The notes beneath the pieces were generated by a model. It saw only the letters and a list, made by a program, of their open reading frames with translations, made no database searches and had not been told where the DNA came from. Position numbers and translations under genes: made by a program. 24,865 nt of DNA from positions 49,166-74,030 of the forward strand of contig DIEE01000167.1 in NCBI GenBank assembly GCA_002418465.1, in the 5' to 3' direction. Below, piece after piece: positions 5,030-15,633 of the stretch. The DNA comes from Pseudomonas sp. UBA5782. Its GTDB lineage: Bacteria > Pseudomonadota > Gammaproteobacteria > Pseudomonadales > Pseudomonadaceae. Each line of letters opens with the position of its first letter. Position 1 is the stretch's first letter.

Positions 5030-6406
5030 GCCGCCGGCACCTTCGAACCAGGCGAGCTTCTCGCGCAGGCTGACCACCTCGCCGACGATGATCAGCGTCG
5101 GCGCGTGCACTTGGTGTGCCGCAACCAGTGCCGGCAGATCGGCCAGGGTACCGGTGAACACCCGCTGCGCGGCGGTGGTGCCCTGCTGGACCAGCGCTGC
5201 CGGCGTGCTCGACGCGCAACCGTGGGCGATCAGCTGTTCGCAGATCACCGGCAGCCCGACCAGGCCCATGTAGAACACCAGCGTCTGTCCGGGCGAAGTC
5301 AGGTCGGCCCAGGGAAGGTCGCAGCTGTCGTCCTTCAGATGCCCGGTGATGAAGCGTACCGACTGGGCAAAGTCGCGATGGGTCAGCGGAATTCCGGCGT
5401 AGGCCGCGCAGCCGCTGGCGGCGGTGATGCCGGGCACAACCTGGAACGGAATGCCTCGCGCTGCCAGCCCTTCGATTTCCTCGCCGCCGCGACCGAAGAT
5501 GAACGGATCGCCGCCCTTGAGGCGCAGCACCCGCTTGCCCTCTTCCGCCAGCTCGATGAGCATCTGGTTGATCCGCTCCTGAGTCACCGCGTGCTCGGCG
5601 CGGCGCTTGCCGACGTAGATGCGCTCGGCATCGCGGCGACACAGCTCGACGATGGCCGGGGCGACGAGACGGTCATAGAGCACCACATCGGCCTGTTGCA
5701 TCAGGCGCAGGGCGCGGAAGGTCAGCAGGTCGGGATCGCCAGGGCCAGCGCCGACCAGGTAGACCTCGCCGCCCGCCGGTTTCTGCGCGCCGGCCAGCAG
5801 CTCTTCCAGCAGACGCTGCGCTTCCTCGCCTTGCCCGGCCAGCACGCGCTCGGCGATTGGCCCCTGGAACACATCCTCCCAGAACATCCGGCGCTCACGC
5901 ACGCTGGGGAAAAGCGCCTTGACCCGGGCACGAAAGCGCTTGGCCAGCCCGGCCAGCTCGCCATAGCGAGCCGGAATCCAGGTCTCGATCCGCGCGCGGA
6001 TCAGTCGTGCCAGCACCGGTGCGTCGCCGCCGCTGGAAACGGCGACGAGCAGCGGCGAGCGATCGACGATGGCCGGGAAGATCACGCTGCACAGCGCAGG
6101 GGAATCCACCACGTTGACCGGAACGCCGAGTGCCTGCGCTTCGCGGGAGATGCGTGCGTTCAGCGTGTCGTCGTCGGTGGCGGCGATGACCAGGCAGGCG
6201 CCGTCCAGATCCTCGCTCGCATAGCCGCGCTGGTGCGCCCCCTGCCCGGCCAGTGCCAGCAGCTCGGCAGCGATATGCGGCGCGACAACGCGCAACACCG
6301 CGCCGGCATCGGCGAGCAGGCGAGATTTGCGCAGTGCCACCTCGCCACCGCCGACGAGCAGCACGCAGCGTCCCTGAAGGTTGTGGAAGAGCGGGAGATA
6401 GTCCAT
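5024..6406 (-). CDS. cysG: Siroheme synthase CysG (trifunctional)
   Basis: A 460-residue fusion enzyme that makes siroheme, the cofactor of assimilatory sulfite and nitrite reductases, from uroporphyrinogen III. The N-terminal half (1-about 210) is the precorrin-2 dehydrogenase/ferrochelatase, with the NAD-binding GGGEVA (19-24) and SSGGDAPVLARLIR (124-137). The C-terminal half is the SAM-dependent uroporphyrinogen methyltransferase, with GAGPGDPDLLT (219-229) and KGGDPFIFGRGGEE (297-310). The length equals E. coli CysG (457) closely, so all three activities should be present. The ATG at 6406 has no clear Shine-Dalgarno. It is the last gene of the leftward block, 74 bp after serS with a large hairpin between. 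Confidence 0.97.
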   Translation of the reverse strand: MDYLPLFHNLQGRCVLLVGGGEVALRKSRLLADAGAVLRVVAPHIAAELLALAGQGAHQRGYASEDLDGACLVIAATDDDTLNARISREAQALGVPVNVVDSPALCSVIFPAIVDRSPLLVAVSSGGDAPVLARLIRARIETWIPARYGELAGLAKRFRARVKALFPSVRERRMFWEDVFQGPIAERVLAGQGEEAQRLLEELLAGAQKPAGGEVYLVGAGPGDPDLLTFRALRLMQQADVVLYDRLVAPAIVELCRRDAERIYVGKRRAEHAVTQERINQMLIELAEEGKRVLRLKGGDPFIFGRGGEEIEGLAARGIPFQVVPGITAASGCAAYAGIPLTHRDFAQSVRFITGHLKDDSCDLPWADLTSPGQTLVFYMGLVGLPVICEQLIAHGCASSTPAALVQQGTTAAQRVFTGTLADLPALVAAHQVHAPTLIIVGEVVSLREKLAWFEGAGGA

Positions 6407-6441
6407 GGCGGCCCGGAGGAATTAGGCGACGAGTCAGGAAG

Positions 6442-6473
6442 GCCGCCGGATGCGTCTGGGCGTATCCGGCGGC
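6442..6473 (-). other. Large inverted repeat between serS and cysG
   Basis: GCCGCCGGAT (6442-6451) and ATCCGGCGGC (6464-6473) form a perfect 10-bp stem that extends three more pairs inward (one G-U), leaving a 6-base loop. It lies in the 74-bp gap after the serS stop. No T tract follows on the minus strand, so read-through into cysG is expected. Possible roles are a 3' stabiliser of serS mRNA or a weak attenuator; the stem is clear, the role is not. Confidence 0.6.
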
Positions 6474-6480
6474 GCGGTCA

Positions 6481-7761
<1,281 letters not shown>

Positions 7762-7820
7762 GTGCGGATCTCAAAACTGGAACGTAAAGGAAGGTGCCGG
7801 TAATCGCCGGCGACGAGGAA

Positions 7821-8195
7821 TCACAGACGTGCGAAGGATAAACCGGCCCAGACGGCGAATAAACCGCCGAGGATGCTGCAACCCAGGTAACCCAGCGCCA
7901 GGCCGGTCTGGCCGCCCTCCAGCAGGCGCACCACTTCCAGGCTGAACGAGGAAAAGGTGGTCAGCCCGCCGAGCACGCCAACGGTCAGGCCGATGCGCAA
8001 CTCGAGTGGCAGGTCGGTCCGAAGCAGGAACAGGCCGTACAGGTAGCCGATGGCGAGGCAGCCGACGATGTTCACCGCGAAGGTGCCGAGAAAGTAGTGC
8101 CGCGGCCAGTGGCTGACCATCCAGGTCGAGGTAAGGAAGCGCGCGACCGAACCCAGCGCGCCGCCCAGAGCGACGGCGAGAATCAGGCGGATCAT
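7821..8195 (-). CDS. crcB: Fluoride ion channel CrcB/FluC
   Basis: A 124-residue inner-membrane protein that exports fluoride as a dual-topology dimer. Four hydrophobic segments are visible (about 3-22, 35-57, 66-88, 97-119). Signature features are GGALGSVARF (11-20), GTFAVNIVGC (37-46, with the pore Asn) and GGLTTFSSFS (76-85), the last holding the Na+-binding break and phenylalanine box. The ATG at 8195 overlaps the rarA stop by four bases (ATGA), so it is translationally coupled to rarA. I see no fluoride riboswitch, which fits expression as part of a housekeeping operon rather than induction by fluoride. Confidence 0.96.
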   Translation of the reverse strand: MIRLILAVALGGALGSVARFLTSTWMVSHWPRHYFLGTFAVNIVGCLAIGYLYGLFLLRTDLPLELRIGLTVGVLGGLTTFSSFSLEVVRLLEGGQTGLALGYLGCSILGGLFAVWAGLSFARL

Positions 8196-9517
8196 GGCTT
8201 TCTCCGTTGCCGCGGGCTGGCGCGGTCCAGCGCCGCCAGATGATCGAGCTTGTCGCGAATCTTGCTTTCCAGGCCGCGCGGTACCGGCTGGTAATACTGG
8301 CGCGGCTGCATGTCTTCGGGGAAGTAATCCTCGCCCGCGGCGTAGGCATCCGGCTCGTCGTGGGCGTAGCGGTATTCGTCGCCGTAGCCGAGCTGCTTCA
8401 TCAGCTTGGTCGGCGCGTTGCGCAGGTGCAGCGGCACCTCGTGCGAGCCATTCTCGGCGACGTCGCGCATGGCCGCGTTGAAGCCGGCGTAGACCGCATT
8501 GCTTTTCGGTGCGCAGGCCAGGTAGACGATCGCCTGGGCGATCGCCAGTTCGCCCTCGGGGCTGCCGAGGCGCTCCTGTACGTTCCAGGCGTTGAGGCAA
8601 AGGGTCAGCGCGCGCGGGTCGGCATTGCCGACCTCTTCGCTGGCCATGCGCACGACGCGCCGCGCCAAGTACAGCGGATCGCAGCCGCCGTCGATCATCC
8701 GCGCAAACCAGTACAGCGCAGCGTCCGGGTTGGAGCCGCGCACCGACTTGTGCAGCGCGGAAATCTGGTCGTAGAAGGCTTCGCCGCCCTTGTCGAAGCG
8801 CCGGCGGCTGTCGCCAAGCAGGCTCTGTAGCAGCTCCACGCCGATCTCGCCGTCGTCCTCGGCAAGGTCCGAGGCATTTTCCAGCAGGTTGAGCAGGCGG
8901 CGGCCATCGCCGTCGGCGGCGGCCAGCAGAATCTGGAAGCTTTCCTCGGGCAGGCTCAGGTGACGCTGACCGAGCCCCTTGTCCTCGCCCAGCGCGCGCT
9001 CGACCAGCTTGCGCAGCGCCGCTTCGTCGAGGCTCTTGAGTACGTAGACGCGTGCCCGCGAAAGCAGCGCGTTGTTCAGCTCGAACGAGGGGTTTTCCGT
9101 GGTCGCGCCGATGAAGATCAGCGTGCCGTCCTCCACGTACGGGAGAAAGGCGTCCTGCTGGCTCTTGTTGAAACGGTGCACTTCGTCGACGAAGAGGATG
9201 GTCCTGCGGCCGTACTGCGCGGCCTGCTGCTTGGCCATCTCGACCGCCTGACGGATTTCCTTGACCCCGGAAAGCACCGCCGAGATCGTCTCAAAATGCG
9301 CTTCCGAAACCTGCGCCAGTAGCCGCGCCAGGGTGGTCTTGCCGACCCCGGGTGGTCCCCAGAAGATCATCGAGTGCAGCGCGCCCTGCTCCAGCGCCTC
9401 GCGCAGCGGCTTGCCGCGCGCCAGCAGGTGCTCCTGACCGACGTACTCGTCCAGCGTGGCGGCACGCAAGCGAGCCGCCAGGGGCTGGGCTACCGGATCA
9501 GAGCGGAACAGGTCCAT
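8192..9517 (-). CDS. rarA: Replication-associated recombination ATPase RarA (MgsA)
   Basis: A 441-residue AAA+ clamp-loader-like ATPase that acts at stalled replication forks and binds SSB. It has Walker A GPPGVGKT (54-61), Walker B ILFVDEVHRF (107-116), sensor 1 in IGATTENPS (136-144), and a C-terminal tetramerisation region containing LYLARRVVRMASEEVGNADP. The length matches E. coli RarA (447). The ATG at 9517 has no good Shine-Dalgarno and is 18 bp after lolA, so translation may depend on coupling. It overlaps crcB by four bases at its 3' end. Confidence 0.97.
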   Translation of the reverse strand: MDLFRSDPVAQPLAARLRAATLDEYVGQEHLLARGKPLREALEQGALHSMIFWGPPGVGKTTLARLLAQVSEAHFETISAVLSGVKEIRQAVEMAKQQAAQYGRRTILFVDEVHRFNKSQQDAFLPYVEDGTLIFIGATTENPSFELNNALLSRARVYVLKSLDEAALRKLVERALGEDKGLGQRHLSLPEESFQILLAAADGDGRRLLNLLENASDLAEDDGEIGVELLQSLLGDSRRRFDKGGEAFYDQISALHKSVRGSNPDAALYWFARMIDGGCDPLYLARRVVRMASEEVGNADPRALTLCLNAWNVQERLGSPEGELAIAQAIVYLACAPKSNAVYAGFNAAMRDVAENGSHEVPLHLRNAPTKLMKQLGYGDEYRYAHDEPDAYAAGEDYFPEDMQPRQYYQPVPRGLESKIRDKLDHLAALDRASPRQRRKP

Positions 9518-9535
9518 GGGAACGCGCGAGCCCTC

Positions 9536-10162
9536 TTATTCCTGGATGACGTCGGCGCCTTCGGGAATCTTGAAGTCGAACTGCGCGGCGTCGAGCGGCT
9601 CGTTCATCTTCACGCCGAGGAACAGGATGTTGGTGCGTTGGCCGACGCTGTCGATCAGCTGCATGTCGTTGATGGTGCCATTGCGGAAGGACACGCGCAG
9701 GTTGTCGAACAGCGTGTCCTTGGCCTTCGGCTTGAGCACGAAATCGACCACGCCACCGGCTTCCTTGTGGCTGATCTCGAAGTTCTCGCTGATCTGCGAG
9801 ACGTCGCCGGAGAGCAGTAGCGCCGGCGTGTGGGTCAGGCGTTGATCGAGCTTCTGCACGGTGACCTGTTCCAGATCCGGGTCGTAGAGCCAGACCTTCT
9901 CACCGTTCGACACCAGCAGTTGCTCCTGCGGCGCATCGGTGTGCCAGCGGAACAGCCCCGGACGCTTCAGTGACAGCTCGCCGGCGGTTTCCTGCAGGTT
10001 GGCGCCCGAGGCATCGAGGGTCAGCTGGGTGAAGCGAGCGGTCAGGGTTTGCGCCTGCTGAAGCAGTTCGGTCAGACGCTTCACCGACGCATCCTGATCG
10101 GCATGGGCGGGCACAACGGTGAAACCAAGCAGGGACAGCAACAGCACGCGAAACAGGCGCAT
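9536..10162 (-). CDS. lolA: Outer-membrane lipoprotein carrier LolA (periplasmic chaperone)
   Basis: Carries lipoproteins released by LolCDE across the periplasm to LolB. The 208-residue precursor has a clear Sec signal peptide: MRLFR, a hydrophobic core, then cleavage at AHA/DQ after residue 21. The mature part shows the Lol fold pattern, including RPGLFRWHTDAP and GEKVWLYDPDLEQVT, and ends in DVIQE, as P. aeruginosa LolA does. ATG 10162 is chosen over ATG 10174 because GAGGA lies 5 bases upstream and the shorter form has the normal signal peptide start. It begins 15 bp after ftsK, clearly in the same operon. Confidence 0.96.
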   Translation of the reverse strand: MRLFRVLLLSLLGFTVVPAHADQDASVKRLTELLQQAQTLTARFTQLTLDASGANLQETAGELSLKRPGLFRWHTDAPQEQLLVSNGEKVWLYDPDLEQVTVQKLDQRLTHTPALLLSGDVSQISENFEISHKEAGGVVDFVLKPKAKDTLFDNLRVSFRNGTINDMQLIDSVGQRTNILFLGVKMNEPLDAAQFDFKIPEGADVIQE

Positions 10163-10177
10163 GGAAATCCTCATCAG

Positions 10178-12580
<2,403 letters not shown>

Positions 12581-12751
12581 AACGCGTCTTTCCTACGCTC
12601 GGGGCGCGCCAACTAACGATGACGGCGAAAATGCGGTCCATTGTACGGCTTTGCCAACGCGCTGCCCACGCCGGCCGCCCGGACACGGTGCCGGCAAACC
12701 GCTGCTCCCCGCTCGCCCATTCTTCGGTGTAGCATAATCGGCATTCCCTTT

Positions 12752-12774
12752 CGTGCTGCCCCAATTGGAGCACG
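12752..12774 (+). other. Hairpin in the trxB leader
   Basis: CGTGCT (12752-12757) and AGCACG (12769-12774) form a 6-bp stem, and the enclosed CCAATTGG can pair internally. It lies about 40 bases before the trxB start and about 14 bases after a CATAAT candidate -10 element (12733-12738) that lacks a convincing -35 box. It could be a leader structure or, as a palindrome, a protein site. Confidence 0.35.
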
Positions 12775-12811
12775 CATTCTCTTTTGTGACAAAGGCTTAT
12801 GGAGTCTTTTT

Positions 12812-13762
12812 ATGGGTGAAGTCAAGCATTCGCGGCTGATCGTTCTGGGCTCCGGGCCCGCCGGCTACACCGCTGCGGTATACGCTGCCCGGGCCAATCT
12901 GAAGCCGCTGGTGATCACCGGAATCCAGCCCGGCGGACAGCTCACCACGACCACCGAAGTCGACAACTGGCCCGGCGACGTCGAAGGCCTGACCGGCCCA
13001 GCACTGATGGAGCGCATGCAGAAGCATGCCGAGCGCTTCGACACCGAGATCGTCTACGACCATATCCATACCGCCGAGTTGCAGCAGCGCCCGTTCACCC
13101 TCAAGGGCGACAACGCCACCTACACCTGCGACGCGCTGATCATCTCCACTGGCGCCTCGGCCCAGTACCTTGGTTTGCCGTCCGAAGACGCCTTCGCCGG
13201 TCGCGGCGTATCCGCCTGCGCCACCTGCGACGGCTTCTTCTACCGCAACCAGGTTGTCTGCGTGGTAGGTGGCGGCAACACCGCCGTCGAGGAGGCGCTT
13301 TACCTGTCGAATATCGCCAAGGAAGTTCACCTGATTCACCGCCGCGACAAACTGCGCTCGGAGAAGATCCTGCAGGACAAGCTGTTCGACAAGGTCGCCA
13401 ACGGCAACGTGCGCCTGCACTGGAATCACTCGCTGGACGAGGTTCTCGGCGATGCCAGCGGCGTCACCGGCGTACGCCTGAAAGACACCCTCTCCGGTGC
13501 GACCAAGGAGCTGCCGCTGGCCGGCGTGTTCATCGCCATCGGCCACAAACCGAACACCGAGCTGTTCCAGGGCCAACTGGAAATGCGCGACGGTTATCTG
13601 ATCGTGCGTGGAGGCGGTGAAGGCAACTCCACCGCTACCAGCATCGAGGGTGTGTTCGCCGCCGGCGACGTGGCCGACCACGTCTATCGCCAGGCGATCA
13701 CTTCGGCGGGGGCCGGCTGCATGGCCGCGCTGGACGCCGAAAAATTCCTCGACGATATCTGA
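12812..13762 (+). CDS. trxB: Thioredoxin reductase
   Basis: FAD-dependent enzyme that uses NADPH to reduce thioredoxin in the cytoplasm. The 316-residue protein has the FAD site GSGPAG (13-18), redox-active CATC (136-139), the NADPH site GGGNTA (153-158) followed by HRRDKLRSEK, and the second FAD motif in FAAGDVADHVYRQA near the C-terminus. The length matches low-molecular-weight TrxB. ATG 12812 is preferred: GGAG at 12801-12804 is properly spaced and the Rossmann strand begins a few residues later; the frame is open to 12641 but not conserved. It is divergent from ftsK and 43 bp upstream of aat. Confidence 0.97.
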   Translation: MGEVKHSRLIVLGSGPAGYTAAVYAARANLKPLVITGIQPGGQLTTTTEVDNWPGDVEGLTGPALMERMQKHAERFDTEIVYDHIHTAELQQRPFTLKGDNATYTCDALIISTGASAQYLGLPSEDAFAGRGVSACATCDGFFYRNQVVCVVGGGNTAVEEALYLSNIAKEVHLIHRRDKLRSEKILQDKLFDKVANGNVRLHWNHSLDEVLGDASGVTGVRLKDTLSGATKELPLAGVFIAIGHKPNTELFQGQLEMRDGYLIVRGGGEGNSTATSIEGVFAAGDVADHVYRQAITSAGAGCMAALDAEKFLDDI

Positions 13763-13768
13763 GTGAGC

Positions 13769-13789
13769 GGGCAGGTTTGCAGCCTGCCC
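13769..13789 (+). other. Hairpin between trxB and aat
   Basis: GGGCAGG (13769-13775) and CCTGCCC (13783-13789) form a 7-bp GC-rich stem with a 7-base loop immediately after the trxB stop. No T run follows, so it is not a strong terminator; it may set the relative amounts of trxB and aat mRNA. Confidence 0.4.
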
Positions 13790-13805
13790 ATCGCCCTCCC
13801 CTGCC

Positions 13806-14486
13806 ATGCTGACCTGGCTCTCCCGCGACTCGCTGGAATTCCCCCCGCTGAACAAGGCCATGCGCGAGCCCAACGGCCTGCTTGCGGCTGGCGGCGGCCT
13901 CAGCGCCGAACGCCTAATCCAGGCCTATCGGCACGGCTGCTTCCCCTGGTTCCAGGACGGACAGCCGGTGCTCTGGTGGTCGCCCGACCCGCGTACTGTC
14001 CTGCCACCCGCAGAGGTGCACGTCTCCCGTAGCCTGGCCAAGGTTCTGCGCCAACAACGCTACCGCGTCAGCTTCGACCAGGATTTCGTCGGGGTTCTGC
14101 AGGGTTGCGCCGGGCCGCGCGCCTACAGCGACGGCACCTGGATCACCGAGCCGATGCAGCAGGCCTACCTGCGCCTGCACGAACTGGGCTACGCGCACTC
14201 GGTGGAAGTCTGGCTCGGCGGCGAGCTGGTTGGCGGCCTCTACGGCCTGGCGATGGGGCAGCTGTTCTTCGGTGAATCCATGTTCAGCCGCGCCGACAAT
14301 GCTTCCAAGGTCGGCTTCGTCACGCTAGTCGAGCGGCTCAAAAACTGGGGTTTCGTGCTGATCGACTGCCAGATGCCGACCCAGCACCTGCAGAGTTTCG
14401 GCGCCCGCTCGATTCCCCGCGCCGAGTTCGCCGAGTGGCTGGAACGCCATCTGGATAAGCCGACGACCGCCGACTGGCTCGTCTAG
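13806..14486 (+). CDS. aat: Leucyl/phenylalanyl-tRNA--protein transferase Aat
   Basis: Transfers Leu or Phe from aminoacyl-tRNA to proteins with N-terminal Lys or Arg, creating primary N-degrons read by ClpS. The 226-residue protein (E. coli 234) has the conserved blocks GLLAAGGGLS (24-33), HGCFPWF (43-49), WWSPDPR (57-63) and GGLYGLAMGQLFFGESMFSR (143-162) of the GNAT-like transferase domain. The ATG at 13806 precedes LTWLSRDSLEFPP, the family N-terminus; its Shine-Dalgarno is weak. It sits between trxB and bpt on the same strand, and the ClpA and ClpS genes that act on its products are close by. Confidence 0.97.
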   Translation: MLTWLSRDSLEFPPLNKAMREPNGLLAAGGGLSAERLIQAYRHGCFPWFQDGQPVLWWSPDPRTVLPPAEVHVSRSLAKVLRQQRYRVSFDQDFVGVLQGCAGPRAYSDGTWITEPMQQAYLRLHELGYAHSVEVWLGGELVGGLYGLAMGQLFFGESMFSRADNASKVGFVTLVERLKNWGFVLIDCQMPTQHLQSFGARSIPRAEFAEWLERHLDKPTTADWLV

Positions 14487-14488
14487 GC

Positions 14489-14518
14489 GATCCCGGCAGC
14501 CTGGCTTACACTGGGATC
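14489..14518 (+). other. Inverted repeat between aat and bpt
   Basis: GATCCC (14489-14494) and GGGATC (14513-14518) flank 18 bases in the 53-bp gap between aat and bpt. TACACT at 14507-14512 inside it resembles a -10 element, but no good -35 box is spaced correctly. Its meaning is uncertain. Confidence 0.25.
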
Positions 14519-14539
14519 AGGCCCACCCGAGAGTCGACG

Positions 14540-15247
14540 ATGACAGAGCTGGCTCGCCTGAAGTTCTACGCCACGCAGCCACATCCATGCAGCTATCTGC
14601 CCGGCGAGCAGGCCACCACCCTGTTCCTCGATCCCAGCCAGCCCATGGATGCGCAGGTGTATGCCGGACTTTCGGAGATGGGCTTCAGGCGTAGCGGCGA
14701 TCACCTGTATCGACCGCATTGCCAGCGCTGCTCGGCCTGCGTGCCGGCGCGCATTCCCGCTGACCAGTTCAAACCCAATCGCCAGCAGAAACGCATCCTC
14801 AAGCGAAATGCCGACCTGTGCGTCCTGCCGGTGCGCCCCAAATCCAGCGAAGAGTACTACGCGCTCTACGCACGCTACATCGAACAGCGCCACGCCGATG
14901 GCGACATGTATCCGCCGAGCCGCGACCAGTTCAGCACCTTTCTCGTCCGTGACCTGAATTTCGCGCGCTTCTACGAGTTTCGCCTCGGCGAGCGACTGCT
15001 GGCGATCGCGGTCACGGACCTGCTTCCCAATGGCCTTTCGGCGGTCTACACCTTCTACGACCCCGACGAGGAGCGCCGCAGCCTCGGCCGCTACGCCATC
15101 CTCTGGCAGATTGGCGAGACCGCACGTCTCGGCCTTCACGCGGTCTACCTCGGCTACTGGATCAAGAATTGTCGAAAGATGAATTACAAGACCCAGTACC
15201 GGCCGATAGAGCTGTTCGTCAACCAGCGCTGGGTCGCCCTGACCTGA
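14540..15247 (+). CDS. bpt: Aspartate/glutamate leucyltransferase Bpt
   Basis: Transfers Leu from Leu-tRNA to proteins with N-terminal Asp or Glu, the second leucylating branch of the bacterial N-end rule. The 235-residue protein belongs to the ATE1 family: the N-terminal part has GFRRSGDHLYRPHC and a CX2CX2C group (C61, C64, C67) with C17 nearby, and the C-terminal GNAT-like part has FYDPDEERRSLGRYAILWQI and YLGYWIKNCRKMNYK. Such N-terminal cysteines bind a metal or Fe-S cluster in eukaryotic ATE1; the same here is inference. It follows aat by 53 bp, and a weak GAGAG lies before the ATG. E. coli lacks this gene, so aat plus bpt gives this organism a broader N-degron range. Confidence 0.96.
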   Translation: MTELARLKFYATQPHPCSYLPGEQATTLFLDPSQPMDAQVYAGLSEMGFRRSGDHLYRPHCQRCSACVPARIPADQFKPNRQQKRILKRNADLCVLPVRPKSSEEYYALYARYIEQRHADGDMYPPSRDQFSTFLVRDLNFARFYEFRLGERLLAIAVTDLLPNGLSAVYTFYDPDEERRSLGRYAILWQIGETARLGLHAVYLGYWIKNCRKMNYKTQYRPIELFVNQRWVALT

Positions 15248-15252
15248 ATCGC

Positions 15253-15282
15253 TTGGCGACAAGACACATTTTCGGGCACAAT
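15253..15282 (+). promoter_or_regulatory. Promoter candidate for infA
   Basis: TTGGCG (15253-15258) and CACAAT (15277-15282) are 18 bp apart; each matches 4 of 6 consensus bases. It begins 5 bases after the bpt stop and would give a leader of about 60 bases before infA. Confidence 0.45.
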
Positions 15283-15347
15283 GCACGCCGCTTTTGCCAG
15301 GCGCCGTTTGCGTCCGGCTACCTATAGAACACCGAGGGCTTTACTGA

Positions 15348-15566
15348 ATGTCGAAAGAAGACAGCTTCGAAATGGAAGGCACTGTCGTCGACACCCTGCC
15401 CAACACCATGTTCCGAGTGGAGTTGGAAAACGGGCACGTCGTTACCGCGCACATCTCCGGAAAGATGCGCAAGAACTACATCCGCATTCTCACTGGCGAC
15501 AAGGTCCGCGTTGAATTGACGCCCTACGACCTGAGCAAGGGCCGCATCACCTACCGCGCCCGCTGA
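15348..15566 (+). CDS. infA: Translation initiation factor IF-1
   Basis: A 72-residue OB-fold protein that binds the ribosomal A site during initiation. It is nearly identical in pattern to other IF-1 proteins: [19 protein letters not shown] at the start, then [20 protein letters not shown] and the RITYRAR C-terminus. The length is exactly that of E. coli IF-1. GAGGG at 15334-15338 lies 9 bases before the ATG. It follows bpt by 100 bp with its own promoter candidate and is convergent with clpA, sharing a bidirectional terminator. The aat-infA-clpA neighbourhood is also found in E. coli. Confidence 0.98.
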
Positions 15567-15583
15567 AGTCTTCGCGTCAAAAG

Positions 15584-15610
15584 AAACGCCCGGTCTAGCC
15601 GGGCGTTTTC
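15584..15610. terminator. Bidirectional terminator between infA and clpA
   Basis: A 10-bp stem (AAACGCCCGG at 15584-15593 with CCGGGCGTTT at 15599-15608) and loop TCTAG end in TTTTC for infA. On the minus strand the stem is followed by a T-rich tail (complement of 15578-15586), so it also serves clpA. Confidence 0.9.
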
Positions 15611-15633
15611 GTTGCTGCAGGACTTGGAAGCAG

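Noticed and set aside
7762..8195. Fluoride riboswitch before crcB
   Set aside because: The crcB start overlaps rarA coding sequence and I could not find the conserved riboswitch core there.
12641..12811. 57-residue upstream extension of trxB
   Set aside because: It has no family similarity, and a good ribosome site supports ATG 12812.
15567..15633. tRNA-Ser gene between infA and clpA, as in E. coli (serW)
   Set aside because: The gap is only 67 bases and is filled by a bidirectional terminator.
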